A DNA stretch of 64,000 nucleotides from Pseudomonas sp. PH1b (GCF_000633395.1 NZ_AYMU01000009.1:248001-312000), one strand, 5' to 3'. Counted from the first letter of the stretch, positions 25,959-35,387 are shown. A program made the numbers and translations. The notes: generated from the letters alone by a model not told the origin.

Positions 25959-26201
25959 ATGGCCCGCAAAAAAGCTGCCTTAGATTTCGAACAATCCCTC
26001 GCCGACCTGCAAACCCTGGTCGAGCGTCTGGAGAACGGCGAGCTGTCGCTGGAAGACTCGTTGACCGCCTTCGAACAAGGCATCGGCCTGACTCGCGACT
26101 GCCAGGCCGCCCTGGCCCAGGCCGAACAGAAAGTGCAGATCCTGCTGGAACGCGATGGCGAGCTGGCGGAACAGCCTTTCGACGCGGAACAAGCAGAATG
26201 A
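25959..26201 (+). CDS. xseB: Exodeoxyribonuclease VII small subunit
   Basis: 80 residues, the family's usual length. The sequence DFEQSLADLQTLVERLENGELSLEDSLTAFEQGI is the diagnostic two-helix hairpin, followed by a long C-terminal helix (CQAALAQAEQKVQIL) and an acidic tail. XseB wraps around the catalytic XseA subunit to make the single-strand-specific nuclease used in mismatch repair. Its stop overlaps the ispA start (ATGA). The order xseB-ispA-dxs is conserved in gammaproteobacteria. Confidence 0.97.
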   Translation: MARKKAALDFEQSLADLQTLVERLENGELSLEDSLTAFEQGIGLTRDCQAALAQAEQKVQILLERDGELAEQPFDAEQAE

Positions 26202-27085
26202 TCAGCGCCTATCAGGCCGCCAGCCAGGCCCGCGTCGACGCAGCCATGCAATCCCTGTTCAGCGCCCCGAGCCCCGAGCTTGCCCGCCTCTATGAAGCCA
26301 TGCGCTACAGCGTGATGAATGGCGGCAAGCGCGTGCGCCCGCTACTGGCCTATGCCGCCTGCGAGGCCCTCGGTGGCCAGCCGGAACAGGCCAATGGCGC
26401 CGCCTGTGCGGTGGAGCTGATTCACGCTTACTCCCTGGTGCACGACGACTTGCCGGCCATGGACGATGACGATCTGCGTCGTGGCCAGCCCACCACCCAC
26501 AAAGCCTTCGATGAGGCCTGCGCGATCCTCGCCGGCGACGGCCTGCAGAGCCTGGCCTTCAGCGCCCTGCTGGACCCGAGCCTGAGCGACGCCAGTGCCG
26601 AGATCCGCCTGCGCATGGTCACCACCCTGGCCCAGGCCGCAGGCCCGGCGGGCATGGTCGGCGGTCAGGCCATCGACCTGGGCTCGGTAGGCCTCAAGCT
26701 CGATCAGCAAGCCCTGGAGTACATGCACCGGCACAAGACCGGTGCCTTGATCGAAGCCAGCGTCATCCTCGGTGCCCTGGCCAGCGGCCTGGCCGAGAAG
26801 GACGAGCTGAAATCCTTGCAGACCTATGCCCGGGCCATCGGCCTGGCGTTCCAGGTGCAGGACGACATCCTCGACGTCGAGAGCGATACCGCGACCCTGG
26901 GCAAGCGCCAGGGAGCCGACATTGCCAGGGACAAGCCTACCTACCCGGCCCTGCTGGGCCTGGAGGCTGCCAAGGACTACGCCCTGGAGCTGCGAGACCA
27001 GGCGCTGCATGCCCTGCGGCCGTTTGACGCAGCGGCAGAGCCGCTGCGCGAGCTGGCGCGGTATATCGTCGAGCGCCGCAGCTGA
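26198..27085 (+). CDS. ispA: Farnesyl diphosphate synthase
   Basis: 295 residues from the ATG that overlaps the xseB stop. The enzyme condenses isopentenyl diphosphate with dimethylallyl and geranyl diphosphate to make farnesyl diphosphate. Visible motifs: YSVMNGGKRVRPLL (substrate phosphate contact), the first Asp-rich motif HDDLPAMDDDDLRRG (D83-D89), GDGLQSLAF, KTGALIEASV, and the second Asp-rich motif FQVQDDILDVESD. It sits between xseB and dxs, so the methylerythritol phosphate entry step and chain elongation are coexpressed. Farnesyl diphosphate feeds undecaprenyl, quinone and haem O synthesis. Confidence 0.97.
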   Translation: MISAYQAASQARVDAAMQSLFSAPSPELARLYEAMRYSVMNGGKRVRPLLAYAACEALGGQPEQANGAACAVELIHAYSLVHDDLPAMDDDDLRRGQPTTHKAFDEACAILAGDGLQSLAFSALLDPSLSDASAEIRLRMVTTLAQAAGPAGMVGGQAIDLGSVGLKLDQQALEYMHRHKTGALIEASVILGALASGLAEKDELKSLQTYARAIGLAFQVQDDILDVESDTATLGKRQGADIARDKPTYPALLGLEAAKDYALELRDQALHALRPFDAAAEPLRELARYIVERRS

Positions 27086-27197
27086 TCGGCGGTCCCGCGA
27101 CAGACCGCATATCGGCCAAGTTCGGCGCTCTGCGTGGGCAGCTTGCGATGCATAAGGTAAACTGCCGCCTCTTTCTATACCTATAACGATTCGCCTG

Positions 27198-29099
27198 ATG
27201 CCCACGACGTTTCATGAGATTCCCCGCAAACGCCCGACCACGCCGCTGCTCGACCGTGCCCAGACGCCGGACGGCCTGCGCCGGTTAGGTGAAGCCGAGC
27301 TGGAAACCCTGGCCGATGAGTTGCGCCTGGAATTGCTCTACACGGTCGGCCAGACCGGTGGGCACTTCGGTGCCGGCCTCGGGGTCATCGAGCTGACCAT
27401 CGCGTTGCATTACGTGTTCGACACCCCGGACGACCGGCTGGTGTGGGACGTGGGTCACCAGGCGTATCCGCACAAGATCCTCACCGGGCGCCGCGAGCAA
27501 ATGGCCACCTTGCGCCAGAAGGACGGCCTGGCCGCCTTCCCTCGGCGCTCCGAGAGCGAGTACGACACCTTTGGCGTCGGCCACTCCAGCACGTCCATCA
27601 GTGCCGCCCTGGGCATGGCGATTGCCGCCCGCCTGCAGCACAGCGAGCGCAAGGCCATCGCGGTGATCGGCGACGGCGCCCTGACCGCGGGCATGGCCTT
27701 CGAGGCCCTGAACCACGCGCCGGAAGTGGACGCCAACATGCTGGTGATCCTCAACGACAACGACATGTCGATCTCGCGCAATGTCGGCGGCCTGTCCAAC
27801 TACCTGGCCAAGATCCTCTCCAGCCGTACCTACGCCAGCATGCGCGAAGGCAGCAAGAAAGTACTGTCGCGCCTGCCTGGAGCCTGGGAGATCGCCCGTC
27901 GCACCGAAGAATATGCCAAGGGCATGCTGGTCCCCGGCACCCTGTTTGAAGAGCTGGGCTGGAACTACATCGGCCCCATCGACGGCCACGACCTGCCGAC
28001 CCTGATCGCCACCCTGCGCAACATGCGTGACCTTAAAGGCCCGCAGTTCCTGCACGTGGTGACCAAGAAGGGCAAGGGCTTCGCTCCGGCGGAGGTCGAC
28101 CCGATCGGCTACCACGCCATCACCAAGCTCGAACCCCTGGACGCTCCGGCGGCCGCACCGAAGAAGGCCGGCGGACCGAAGTATTCCGGGGTATTCGGCG
28201 AATGGCTGTGCGACATGGCCGCTGCCGACCCGCGCCTGGTGGGCATCACCCCGGCGATGAAGGAAGGCTCGGACCTGGTGGCCTTCAGCGAGCGCTTCCC
28301 GCTGCGCTACTTCGACGTGGCGATCGCCGAGCAGCACGCGGTGACCCTGGCGGCCGGCATGGCCTGCGAGGGCGCCAAGCCGGTGGTGGCGATCTATTCG
28401 ACCTTCCTCCAGCGTGGCTATGACCAGCTGATCCACGATGTCGCGGTGCAGAACCTCGACGTGCTGTTTGCCATCGACCGCGCCGGCCTGGTGGGTGAAG
28501 ACGGTCCGACCCACGCCGGCAGCTTCGACCTGTCCTACCTGCGTTGCATCCCCGGCATGCTGGTGATGACCCCGAGCGACGAGAACGAACTGCGCAAGAT
28601 GCTCAGCACCGGCCACCTGTACAACGGCCCGGCCGCCGTGCGCTACCCGCGCGGCACCGGTCCCAATGCACCGATCGACAAAGACCTGGAGCCGATCGAG
28701 ATCGGCAAGGGCGTGATCCGTCGCCAGGGCCGGCAAGTGGCGCTGCTGGTGTTTGGCGTGCAATTGGCCGAAGCCCTGCAAGTGGCCGAGAAACTCGATG
28801 CCACCGTGGTCGACATGCGCTTCGTCAAACCCCTGGACGAAGCCCTGGTGCGCGAGATTGCCGCCAGCCACGAACTGCTGGTGACCGTCGAAGAGAACGC
28901 CATCATGGGCGGCGCCGGCGGCGCGGTCAGCGAGTTCCTGGCTCGCGAAGGCCTCCTCAAGCCGATCCTGCACCTGGGCCTGCCAGACGCCTACGTCGAA
29001 CACGCCAAGCCAGCGCAGATGCTTGCCGAATGCGGCCTCGACGAAGCCGGCATCGAAGCCTCGGTACGCCAGCGCCTACAGCTGCTGGGCCTGGCCTGA
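27198..29099 (+). CDS. dxs: 1-deoxy-D-xylulose-5-phosphate synthase
   Basis: 633 residues, full length. This thiamine-diphosphate enzyme joins pyruvate and glyceraldehyde 3-phosphate as the first step of the methylerythritol phosphate pathway. The first third has WDVGHQAYPHKILTGR, GHSSTSISAALGMA, and the ThDP/Mg motif GDGALTAGMAFEAL...VILNDNDMSIS. The central pyrimidine-binding domain has YFDVAIAEQHAVTLAAGMA (catalytic Glu), and the transketolase C-domain follows. It is 112 bp after ispA. Two hairpins follow the stop. Confidence 0.98.
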   Translation: MPTTFHEIPRKRPTTPLLDRAQTPDGLRRLGEAELETLADELRLELLYTVGQTGGHFGAGLGVIELTIALHYVFDTPDDRLVWDVGHQAYPHKILTGRREQMATLRQKDGLAAFPRRSESEYDTFGVGHSSTSISAALGMAIAARLQHSERKAIAVIGDGALTAGMAFEALNHAPEVDANMLVILNDNDMSISRNVGGLSNYLAKILSSRTYASMREGSKKVLSRLPGAWEIARRTEEYAKGMLVPGTLFEELGWNYIGPIDGHDLPTLIATLRNMRDLKGPQFLHVVTKKGKGFAPAEVDPIGYHAITKLEPLDAPAAAPKKAGGPKYSGVFGEWLCDMAAADPRLVGITPAMKEGSDLVAFSERFPLRYFDVAIAEQHAVTLAAGMACEGAKPVVAIYSTFLQRGYDQLIHDVAVQNLDVLFAIDRAGLVGEDGPTHAGSFDLSYLRCIPGMLVMTPSDENELRKMLSTGHLYNGPAAVRYPRGTGPNAPIDKDLEPIEIGKGVIRRQGRQVALLVFGVQLAEALQVAEKLDATVVDMRFVKPLDEALVREIAASHELLVTVEENAIMGGAGGAVSEFLAREGLLKPILHLGLPDAYVEHAKPAQMLAECGLDEAGIEASVRQRLQLLGLA

Positions 29100-29103
29100 C
29101 CCA

Positions 29104-29146
29104 CAGCGGCTAGCTGTAGCCGCTGCTGCACGCCCGCCATGCGGGC
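29104..29146 (+). terminator. Tandem hairpins after dxs
   Basis: A perfect 9-bp stem (CAGCGGCTA / TAGCCGCTG, 29104-29125) is followed by a 6-bp GC stem (GCCCGC / GCGGGC, 29132-29146). Both lie in the 121 bases between dxs and btuB. A weak T-rich run (GCTTT) follows. They could end the dxs transcript and/or fold in the btuB leader. I looked for a cobalamin riboswitch box here and did not find one. Confidence 0.5.
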
Positions 29147-29220
29147 GGTGCTTTCCAGCCGTCCCTTTCCCGGCCTCTCATACCTTGCGGCGAAGGCCGA
29201 GCCGCGCTAACGGAATAGCC

Positions 29221-31119
29221 ATGAAACTTGCTCGCCTGGCCCTGCCGCTTTGCCTTCTGCCCTGCGCTGAACTCTTTGCCGACACCCCCGACCGTGATCA
29301 GGCGCTGAAACTGCCCGAGATGCTGATCAGCGCCAACCGCCAGGTCGAAGCGCGCAACGACAGCAGCGCCGCCAACACGGTGTTCACCCGGGAAGACATC
29401 GACCGCCTGCAACCCAGCAGCCTCACCGACCTGCTGCAACGGGTGCCCGGCGTGCAGATCGCACGCAGCGGTGGCCGCGGCAGCCTGCCGGGCATCTACC
29501 TGCGCGGCACCGGATCGGCCCAGAGCCTGGTGCTGGTGGATGGCCAGCGCATCAGCAGCTCATCGTCCGGCGACAGCAACCTGCAATACCTGAATGTCCA
29601 GCAGATCGAACGGGTGGAAGTGCTGCGCGGCTCACGCTCGGTGATCTATGGCAGCGACGCGATTGGCGGGGTGATCCAGATCTTCACCCGCCGCGGCGCC
29701 CAGCAAGGGCTGCAAGGGCGCATGCATGTGGGATTCGGCAGTAACCAGACCTAGGAGCGCAGCCTCGGCCTTTCCGGCGGTGATGAGCGTACCCGCTTCA
29801 GCCTTGGTGCCAGCCTGGATGAAACTGCCGGGATCGATTCGACCCGGGAGTCCTATCCCAGTGACAAGGACCATGACGCCTACCGCAATCAGTCTCTGAG
29901 CCTGAGCCTGAGCCACTCCTTCAATGAGGATGTGGAGGCGGGCCTGAACCTGCTGGACAACCGCGGGCGCAGCGAATACGACAGTCCTTTCGGGCGTTAT
30001 GTCATGGCCACCGGGCGGAGCGTAGAACAGCAGCCCTATACCGACTTCACAGTCAGCAGTGTCAGCAGCTTTATTGATGCGCGGCTCAACGAGCACTGGC
30101 AATCGCGCGTGGAAATCGGCCACGCCGAGAATCGTGACTTCAAGCACGACAAGCTCAGCGACGAACGTGCCGCGTTCAATACCTACCGGGATTCGCTGAA
30201 CTGGCAAAATGACCTGACTCTGGACGAGCACAACAGCCTGATCCTGGGTGCCGACTGGTACGAGGACCGGGTCAATGCCAGCACCGCCTACGATGAGGAC
30301 AGCCGCTGGAACCGAGCGGCCTTTATCCAGCATCGCTTCCAGGGCGACAGCTTCTCCACTGAGCTGGGGCTGCGCCGCGACCAGAACCAGCAATATGGCA
30401 GCCAGAACACCTGGAGCGGCACCTTCACCCTGCCGCTGAACCCGGACAATGATGTACTGCTGTCCTACAGCGAAGGCTTCCGCGCCCCCACCTTCACGGA
30501 CCTGTATTACCCGGAGAACGGCAACCCCAACCTCAAGCCCGAACACTCCAAGAGTTATGAGCTGCAATGGCGCAGCCAGCTGACGGCAAGCAGCCGCCTG
30601 GAAACCTCGCTGTATCGCACCGACATCGACCAGGCGATTCTCTACAACAATGAAGTACGGCACCCGGAGAACATCGCCTCTGCTCGCATCAATGGTTTTG
30701 AAGCGACGTTGAAACAGGAACTGTTCGGCTGGCAGAGCAATCTGGGGCTGGCGATGATCGATCCCCGTGATCGCAAGACCGGGAAAACCCTACAACAACG
30801 AGCGCGCCGAACCCTGAGCCTCGACCTGGATCGGCGCTTCGATCGCCTCGCCCTGGGGGCTAGCTGGCAGGCCGTAAGCAGCAGTTACGGGGAGAGGGAC
30901 AACAAAAAGCGCCTGGGTGGGTATGGACTGCTGGGCCTGCGCAGCAGCTGGACACTGACCTCCGAGGTGGAGCTGTCGCTGAAAGTCGACAATGCCCTGG
31001 ACAAGACCTATGCCCGCACGCGGTACAGCCACTTGGACCCAGGCTTTCAGAACAACCACAACTACCGCGAAGAAGGCCGCACCTGGATGCTCGGCGTGAC
31101 CTGGACGCCTGAGCTGTAA
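29221..31119 (+). pseudogene. btuB: TonB-dependent vitamin B12 receptor with internal amber codon
   Basis: A single frame of 633 codons, interrupted only by TAG at 29752-29754 (codon 178). The part before has a signal peptide (ARLALPLCLLPCAELFA), a TonB-box-like region and a plug domain (DLLQRVPGVQIARSGGRGSLPGIYLRGTGSAQSLVLVDGQRI...VEVLRGSRSVIYGSDAIGGVIQIFTRRG). The part after continues the 22-strand barrel without frameshift (ERSLGLSGG, FRAPTFTDLYYPENGNPNLKPEHSKSYELQW, ending NNHNYREEGRTWMLGVTWTPEL). Homologues have a tryptophan where the stop lies, so TGG to TAG is a one-base change. BtuB carries cobalamin across the outer membrane, and btuF lies next door. The allele would yield only the plug unless suppressed. 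A sequencing error cannot be excluded. Confidence 0.85.
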
Positions 31120-31130
31120 GGTCCGCCGCC

Positions 31131-31187
31131 TTCGCTGGCAAGCCAGCTCCTACACCGACCCCGTAGGAGCCGGCTCGCCGGCGAAGG
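31131..31187. repeat. REP pair (REPIN) between convergent btuB and btuF
   Basis: Two Pseudomonas REP units in opposite orientation: TTCGCTGGCAAGCCAGCTCCTAC at one side and the GTAGGAGCCGGCTCGCCGGCGAAGG type at the other, about 9 bases apart. They form a large imperfect hairpin and may serve as a two-way terminator. Confidence 0.85.
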
Positions 31188-31190
31188 GGC

Positions 31191-31988
31191 TCAGCGCTCA
31201 GGCGCGAGCAGCGCACACAACTTGGCGGTTGCCGCGATCATCTGCCCGCTGGGCCGTTCCAGGCCCTTGTCGTTTACCAGCAACAACCGCCCCTGCTGCA
31301 CTGCCGCAATCTGCGGCCAGGCTTTCCAGGCATCCAGCTGCCCCTGGGCGGTGGCGAGGATCGCCTGCGGATTGCGCTGCAACACCGACTCGATACTGAC
31401 CTGAGGCGCCGGCAATGGCTGCTCGGCAAACACGTTGCGGGCACCGCAGACGCTCAAGGCGTCACTGATGATCTGCCCACCGCCCACGGTGTACAGCGGC
31501 TGGTCCCAGACTTGATAGAACACGGCCAAGGGGGGCTCGCGGTGATAGCGCGCGCGCAACCGACTCAATTGCCGACTCAACTGCGTCGCTAGTTGCTGCC
31601 CAGCTGCAGGCCGCCCCAGACGCTCGCCGAGCTCGGCGATCTGCGCAATCAGTTGCTGAAGGTCATGGGGTTCGGCGACGTAGATGGCAATCCCCAGGCG
31701 TGACAGCTGTTCGCGCTGGGCCGGGCCCACACTGCCCGGCCAGAGCAGCAGCAAGTCGGGCTTGAGACTGAGCAGCCGCTCCATATCCAATTGGCCATAG
31801 CGTCCCACCGAAGGCAGACCGGCGATCTGTGGCGGGCGCTCGCCGGCATCCAGCACGCCGACCAGCAGCTCGGCGGCGCCTAACTCCACAACGATTTCCG
31901 AGAGCGATGGCGCCAGGCTAATCACCCGCGGTGCCGCCAGGGCGGGCACGCTGGCCAGCAGGCACAGGAGCGCCAGCCAACGCAGCAT
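31191..31988 (-). CDS. btuF: Cobalamin-binding periplasmic protein
   Basis: 265 residues with a signal peptide (LRWLALLCLLASVPALA). The class III solute-binding fold is recognisable from RVISLAPSLSEIVVELGAAELLVGV, VGRYGQLDMERLLSLKPDLLLLW and PQVSIESVLQRNPQAIL, typical of BtuF/FecB-type proteins. It would pass vitamin B12 from the TonB receptor to an inner-membrane ABC importer; no btuCD is in the window. It faces btuB tail to tail, and its start overlaps the stop of the upstream membrane-protein gene, so it belongs to the minus-strand ribA operon. An alternative ligand such as a haem or iron chelate is less likely given the btuB neighbour. Confidence 0.88.
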   Translation of the reverse strand: MLRWLALLCLLASVPALAAPRVISLAPSLSEIVVELGAAELLVGVLDAGERPPQIAGLPSVGRYGQLDMERLLSLKPDLLLLWPGSVGPAQREQLSRLGIAIYVAEPHDLQQLIAQIAELGERLGRPAAGQQLATQLSRQLSRLRARYHREPPLAVFYQVWDQPLYTVGGGQIISDALSVCGARNVFAEQPLPAPQVSIESVLQRNPQAILATAQGQLDAWKAWPQIAAVQQGRLLLVNDKGLERPSGQMIAATAKLCALLAPER

Positions 31989-32407
31989 CAGGCGAGTTGA
32001 CGCGGGATACGGTAAAGGTAGAACAGCACTGCGCTGGACAGCGCCAGCAGCATGAGCGGCACGGCTTCCAGGCCGACGAATACCGCCAGGGCACCGATCC
32101 AGGCCGGCAACGAGGCTGCCAGGAAAGCCGCGCGACGCCGAGCTGCCAGGGTGATCCAGGCAGCCGGCTCTTCAGGGGTGTCGAGGGCTTTACCGGTGGC
32201 GATCAAGGCATGCTTGTAGCCGTTGAAGAAACGCAGGCTGACGAACATCGAGGCCGTGCCGGCGATAAAGAACGGCATCGCCAGCACCGGCATGATCGCT
32301 TCGCCCTTACCGAACACCGCATTGATCACGAACAAAGGCAGCAAGGCCAACGCCAGGTATTGCCACCAGCTGACGGTCAGGCGCCGCCGTACTTGACCCC
32401 GAGTCAC
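31988..32407 (-). CDS. Conserved inner-membrane protein of unknown function
   Basis: 139 residues with four hydrophobic segments (YLALALLPLFVINAVFG, IMPVLAMPFFIAGTASMFVSL, ASLPAWIGALAVFVGL, VPLMLLALSSAVLFYLY). There is a short basic N-terminus and no catalytic motif. The start overlaps the end of ribA and the stop overlaps the btuF start. A gene of this size occurs at the same place beside ribA in P. aeruginosa, as I remember it. I do not recognise a family and give no function. Confidence 0.75.
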   Translation of the reverse strand: MTRGQVRRRLTVSWWQYLALALLPLFVINAVFGKGEAIMPVLAMPFFIAGTASMFVSLRFFNGYKHALIATGKALDTPEEPAAWITLAARRRAAFLAASLPAWIGALAVFVGLEAVPLMLLALSSAVLFYLYRIPRQLA

Positions 32408-33021
32408 GCGCGGTCGACCTCGCCCTGATGCTCGTTGCCCATCATGTGGTCGAGCTTGCTGGCCTTGGTCGCCAGGTAGAGCTTGTTGTGAGGGTTATGC
32501 CCGGTGTGCAGCGGCACGCGCTCGGCCACCTGGATGCCCATCTCGGTCAAGGCCCTGACCTTGCGCGGGTTGTTGGTCATCAGGCGCAGGGACCTGACCC
32601 CCAGGTGCTCGAGCATCGGCAGGCACATGGCGTAGTCACGCTGGTCGGCGGCAAAGCCCAGGCGCTCATTGGCTTCCACGGTATCGGCGCCGCCATCTTG
32701 CAGCTCATAGGCCCGGACCTTGTTCAGCAAGCCGATGCCGCGGCCTTCCTGGCGCAGGTAAAGAATGACGCCGCGCCCTTCTCGGGCCACGGCCTGCATG
32801 GCCGCTTCCAGTTGCGAACCGCAGTCGCAGCGCTGGCTGAACAAGGCATCGCCGGTCAGGCATTCGGAGTGCAGACGGCCGAGCACCGGCGCGCCGTCGG
32901 CAATATCGCCGAGGCTGAGCACGACGTGCTCGCGGCCGGTGGCTTCATCGAGAAAACCATGCATGGTGAATTGCGCAAAAGGCGTAGGCAGCTTGCAAGC
33001 GGCAACAAAAACGACGGGCAC
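32404..33021 (-). CDS. ribA: GTP cyclohydrolase II
   Basis: 205 residues, full length. It opens the imidazole ring of GTP to make the pyrimidine precursor of riboflavin. The zinc site is visible as HSECLTGDALFSQRCDCGSQL (three cysteines), followed by LRQEGRGIGLLNKVRAYELQ, DTVEANERLGF, and the substrate-binding MTNNPRKVRALTEMGI. This complete enzyme matters because the RibBA protein encoded at 36453-37544 has lost the zinc site. The gene starts a short operon with the membrane protein and btuF. Confidence 0.97.
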   Translation of the reverse strand: MPVVFVAACKLPTPFAQFTMHGFLDEATGREHVVLSLGDIADGAPVLGRLHSECLTGDALFSQRCDCGSQLEAAMQAVAREGRGVILYLRQEGRGIGLLNKVRAYELQDGGADTVEANERLGFAADQRDYAMCLPMLEHLGVRSLRLMTNNPRKVRALTEMGIQVAERVPLHTGHNPHNKLYLATKASKLDHMMGNEHQGEVDRA

Positions 33022-33134
33022 TGTTGTGCTCCTGATCTGTATGAGGGCTCAAGATTCGTAGAGGCGGCATTGTAACAGCAGCCTCCACTGGGTGCTTAGG
33101 CTGAATTATCGGAGATAAAGATCGATAAGTTTGA

Positions 33135-33893
33135 TCAACGGACCGCCGGTTGCGGCTCTCCGTCAAACGGATAGGGCTGCTTCCAGCGCAGAAAGATCGG
33201 GCGCAGGCTGCCGCTTTTCACCAACTGTTCCATGCGCTGGTCGTACAGGGAAAGCAGGGCACGGCCCCGGGGCGTGTCGGCGAACCCCAGGTACAGTGGC
33301 AGCTCGGTCAGGTGGGTACGCTTGAACTGGGCCGGGTCCCGGGCCTGGCCGAGCACGTAGTCGATCTCGGTCCGGGCATCGATGTAGTAGTCGGCACGGC
33401 TGTACAGCAACATCGGCAGGATGCCGACCCGGCGCCGGATCTCGTTGTAGCGCTGAACATTGGGCAGGTAGTCCTGGTATTTGTAGCCACGCACCCAGAC
33501 CAGCCGGTAACTGCCCAGGGTTGCCAGGGTCAGCTCGGGATTGCTCGCCAGGCCCAATGAGTAGATATGGTCGGTGTCGTAGTTCCATTGCGGGTAGAGC
33601 ACCCCGGGGGACTCGTCACGATAAGCCCCGACCTGGGCGTCCACTTCACCGCGCTGTACCAGGCCGACCGAGCGGGTGTAGGGCATGCTGCTGCGCTCGA
33701 CCCGGACGCCCTGCACCTCGAAGACCTCCCGCAGGATGTCCCAGGCCAGGCCTTCGCCATCGGCTTCGGTGTACTGGCTCCACTCTTCACTGGCAATGCG
33801 GATCTGCTGGGGCAGTAGCGGCTGCTCGCCGGCCTGGGCGCCAAGAGCGTTCCAGAAAACCAGCAATACCAGCAGCCCGCGGCTGACACCCAT
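33135..33893 (-). CDS. Periplasmic amino-acid-type solute-binding protein
   Basis: 252 residues from the ATG at 33893 (AGGAG ribosome site); the longer open frame upstream is an overlap with pgpA in another frame. The signal peptide is GLLVLLVFWNALGAQA. The mature part follows the SBP_bac_3 pattern: IRIASEEWSQYTEADGEGLAWDILREVFEVQGVRVERSSMPYTRSVGLVQRGEVDAQVGAY, an internal YPQWNYDTDHIYSLG strand, and a C-terminal lobe with YNEIRRRVGILPMLLYSRADYYIDA. Several Pseudomonas proteins of this type occur without ABC permease partners, as here. The ligand is unknown. It is 10 bp after pgpA and therefore last in the nusB-thiL-pgpA transcript. Confidence 0.82.
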   Translation of the reverse strand: MGVSRGLLVLLVFWNALGAQAGEQPLLPQQIRIASEEWSQYTEADGEGLAWDILREVFEVQGVRVERSSMPYTRSVGLVQRGEVDAQVGAYRDESPGVLYPQWNYDTDHIYSLGLASNPELTLATLGSYRLVWVRGYKYQDYLPNVQRYNEIRRRVGILPMLLYSRADYYIDARTEIDYVLGQARDPAQFKRTHLTELPLYLGFADTPRGRALLSLYDQRMEQLVKSGSLRPIFLRWKQPYPFDGEPQPAVR

Positions 33894-33903
33894 GCCTGTC
33901 TCC

Positions 33904-34407
33904 TCAGCTAAAACACCACACCAGGCCTTGCATCGACAACCAGGCAAACACCCCGGCCAATACGTCGTCGAGCATGATGCCGACCCCTCCGTGGACTTGC
34001 CGGTCGACCCAGCGGATCGGCCACGGCTTGAGAATGTCGAAGAAGCGAAACACCAGGAACCCCGCCAGCAGCCAGTACCAGCCCTCGGGCACCAGCCACA
34101 GGGTGATCCACATGCCGACCATTTCGTCCCAGACGATGCCTTCGTGATCATGCACCCGCAGATCGTCGGCGACCTTGCCGCACAGCCAGAAGCCGAACAG
34201 CATGGTCACGCCGAGCATCAGCCAGTAGCCCCAGTCCGGCAGCATCTGCCACAGCGGGATAAAGGGTAGCGCAACCAGCGAACCCCAGGTGCCCGGTGCC
34301 TTGGGCAAGGTGCCGGAGCCAAAGCCGAACGCGAGGAAATGCCAGGGATTGCGCCAGACCGACGGCGGGACGAACTCCGCCGGGACCTGTTTGGGATGAT
34401 CTGTCAC
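33904..34407 (-). CDS. pgpA: Phosphatidylglycerophosphatase A
   Basis: 167 residues from a GTG at 34407 that overlaps the thiL stop (GTGA). The family motifs are GFGSGTLPKAPGTWGSLVALP and HDHEGIVWDEMVGMWITL (conserved acidic metal site), with FRFFDILKPWPIRWVDRQVHGGVGIMLDDVLAG near the end. There are three to four membrane segments. It removes phosphate from phosphatidylglycerophosphate to form phosphatidylglycerol in the inner membrane. thiL-pgpA coupling is conserved in gammaproteobacteria. Confidence 0.96.
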   Translation of the reverse strand: MTDHPKQVPAEFVPPSVWRNPWHFLAFGFGSGTLPKAPGTWGSLVALPFIPLWQMLPDWGYWLMLGVTMLFGFWLCGKVADDLRVHDHEGIVWDEMVGMWITLWLVPEGWYWLLAGFLVFRFFDILKPWPIRWVDRQVHGGVGIMLDDVLAGVFAWLSMQGLVWCFS

Positions 34408-35369
34408 GGTGTCTCCGCAAAGTGTTGATAACCCCGGGTACCGGGGGTGATGTCCTGCCCGTCGGCATCCCGCAGGGTAACCCCCTGCCCGGCCACGACC
34501 CGTCCCACCACATGCACCGGCCAGCCCGCCGCCAACAAGGGCGCCAGCTCGGCCGGGGGCAAGGTGAAGGCCAGTACATAGTCGTCGCCACCACTCAAGG
34601 CCGCGGTGCGAGCCTCTTGCCGGCCGAGGAAGCTCAGCAAGGCTGGCGACAGGGGCAACTGCTCGACGTCCACCTGCAAGGCGACTGCCGACGCAGCAGC
34701 GATGTGCCCGCAGTCGGCCAGCAGGCCGTCGGAGATATCCAGGGCCGCACTGGCCTTGCCGCGCAGGGCCTGGCCCATGGCCAGCTGCGGCTGCGGCGAC
34801 CAGTAATGGGCCAGCAGGGGATCGGCCACCGCCGGTTCGGCATCGCGCTGCCCCAGCACCAGGGGCAAGGCACCGGCGGCATTGCCCAGCTCGCCGCCGA
34901 CACACAGCAGGTCGCCCGCCCGAGCACCGCTACGGGTCAAGGCCTGCCCTGCCGGGACACGCCCGAACACGGTCAGGGTCAGGGTTAGCGGGCCGCGAGT
35001 GGTATCGCCACCAATCAGGCGCACGCCACAGCTCTGGGCCATGGCGTTCAAACCACGGGCGTAGGCCTGCAGCCAATCGGCACTGATCGTCGGCAGGGTC
35101 AGGGCAAGGGTAAAGGCCAGGGGCGTGGCGCCCATGGCGGCCAGGTCGCTGACGGCCACCGCCAGGGAACGTTGGCCAAGAAGAAAGGGGTCGCAGGGGT
35201 CGGCGAAATGCACGCCGGCCACCAGGGTGTCGGTGGAAACGGCCAACTGCTCCCCGGGAGGAACAGCCAGCAAGGCACAGTCGTCGCCGATCCCCAGGGC
35301 AACACCCTCGCCGCCTTGCGCACAGGGCGCGGCAGCGAAGAAGTTGCGGATCAGCTCAAACTCGCCCAT
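34404..35369 (-). CDS. thiL: Thiamine-monophosphate kinase
   Basis: 321 residues. It phosphorylates thiamine monophosphate to the active cofactor thiamine diphosphate, needed among others by the Dxs enzyme in this window. The motifs are FELIRNFF, LGIGDDCALL, STDTLVAGVHF, SLAVAVSDLAAMGATPLAFTLAL, LIGGDTTRGPLTLTLTVFGRVP and SAALDISDGLLADCGHIAAAS, together with SGGDDYVLAFTLPP, all family signatures for Mg-ATP binding. It starts 18 bp after nusB and overlaps pgpA. Confidence 0.97.
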   Translation of the reverse strand: MGEFELIRNFFAAAPCAQGGEGVALGIGDDCALLAVPPGEQLAVSTDTLVAGVHFADPCDPFLLGQRSLAVAVSDLAAMGATPLAFTLALTLPTISADWLQAYARGLNAMAQSCGVRLIGGDTTRGPLTLTLTVFGRVPAGQALTRSGARAGDLLCVGGELGNAAGALPLVLGQRDAEPAVADPLLAHYWSPQPQLAMGQALRGKASAALDISDGLLADCGHIAAASAVALQVDVEQLPLSPALLSFLGRQEARTAALSGGDDYVLAFTLPPAELAPLLAAGWPVHVVGRVVAGQGVTLRDADGQDITPGTRGYQHFAETP

Positions 35370-35387
35370 GGCAGCTGCAAGCGCGGA

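Noticed and set aside
29100..29220. Cobalamin riboswitch before btuB
   Set aside because: The leader is only 121 bases and I did not see the B12 box; two plain hairpins are present instead.
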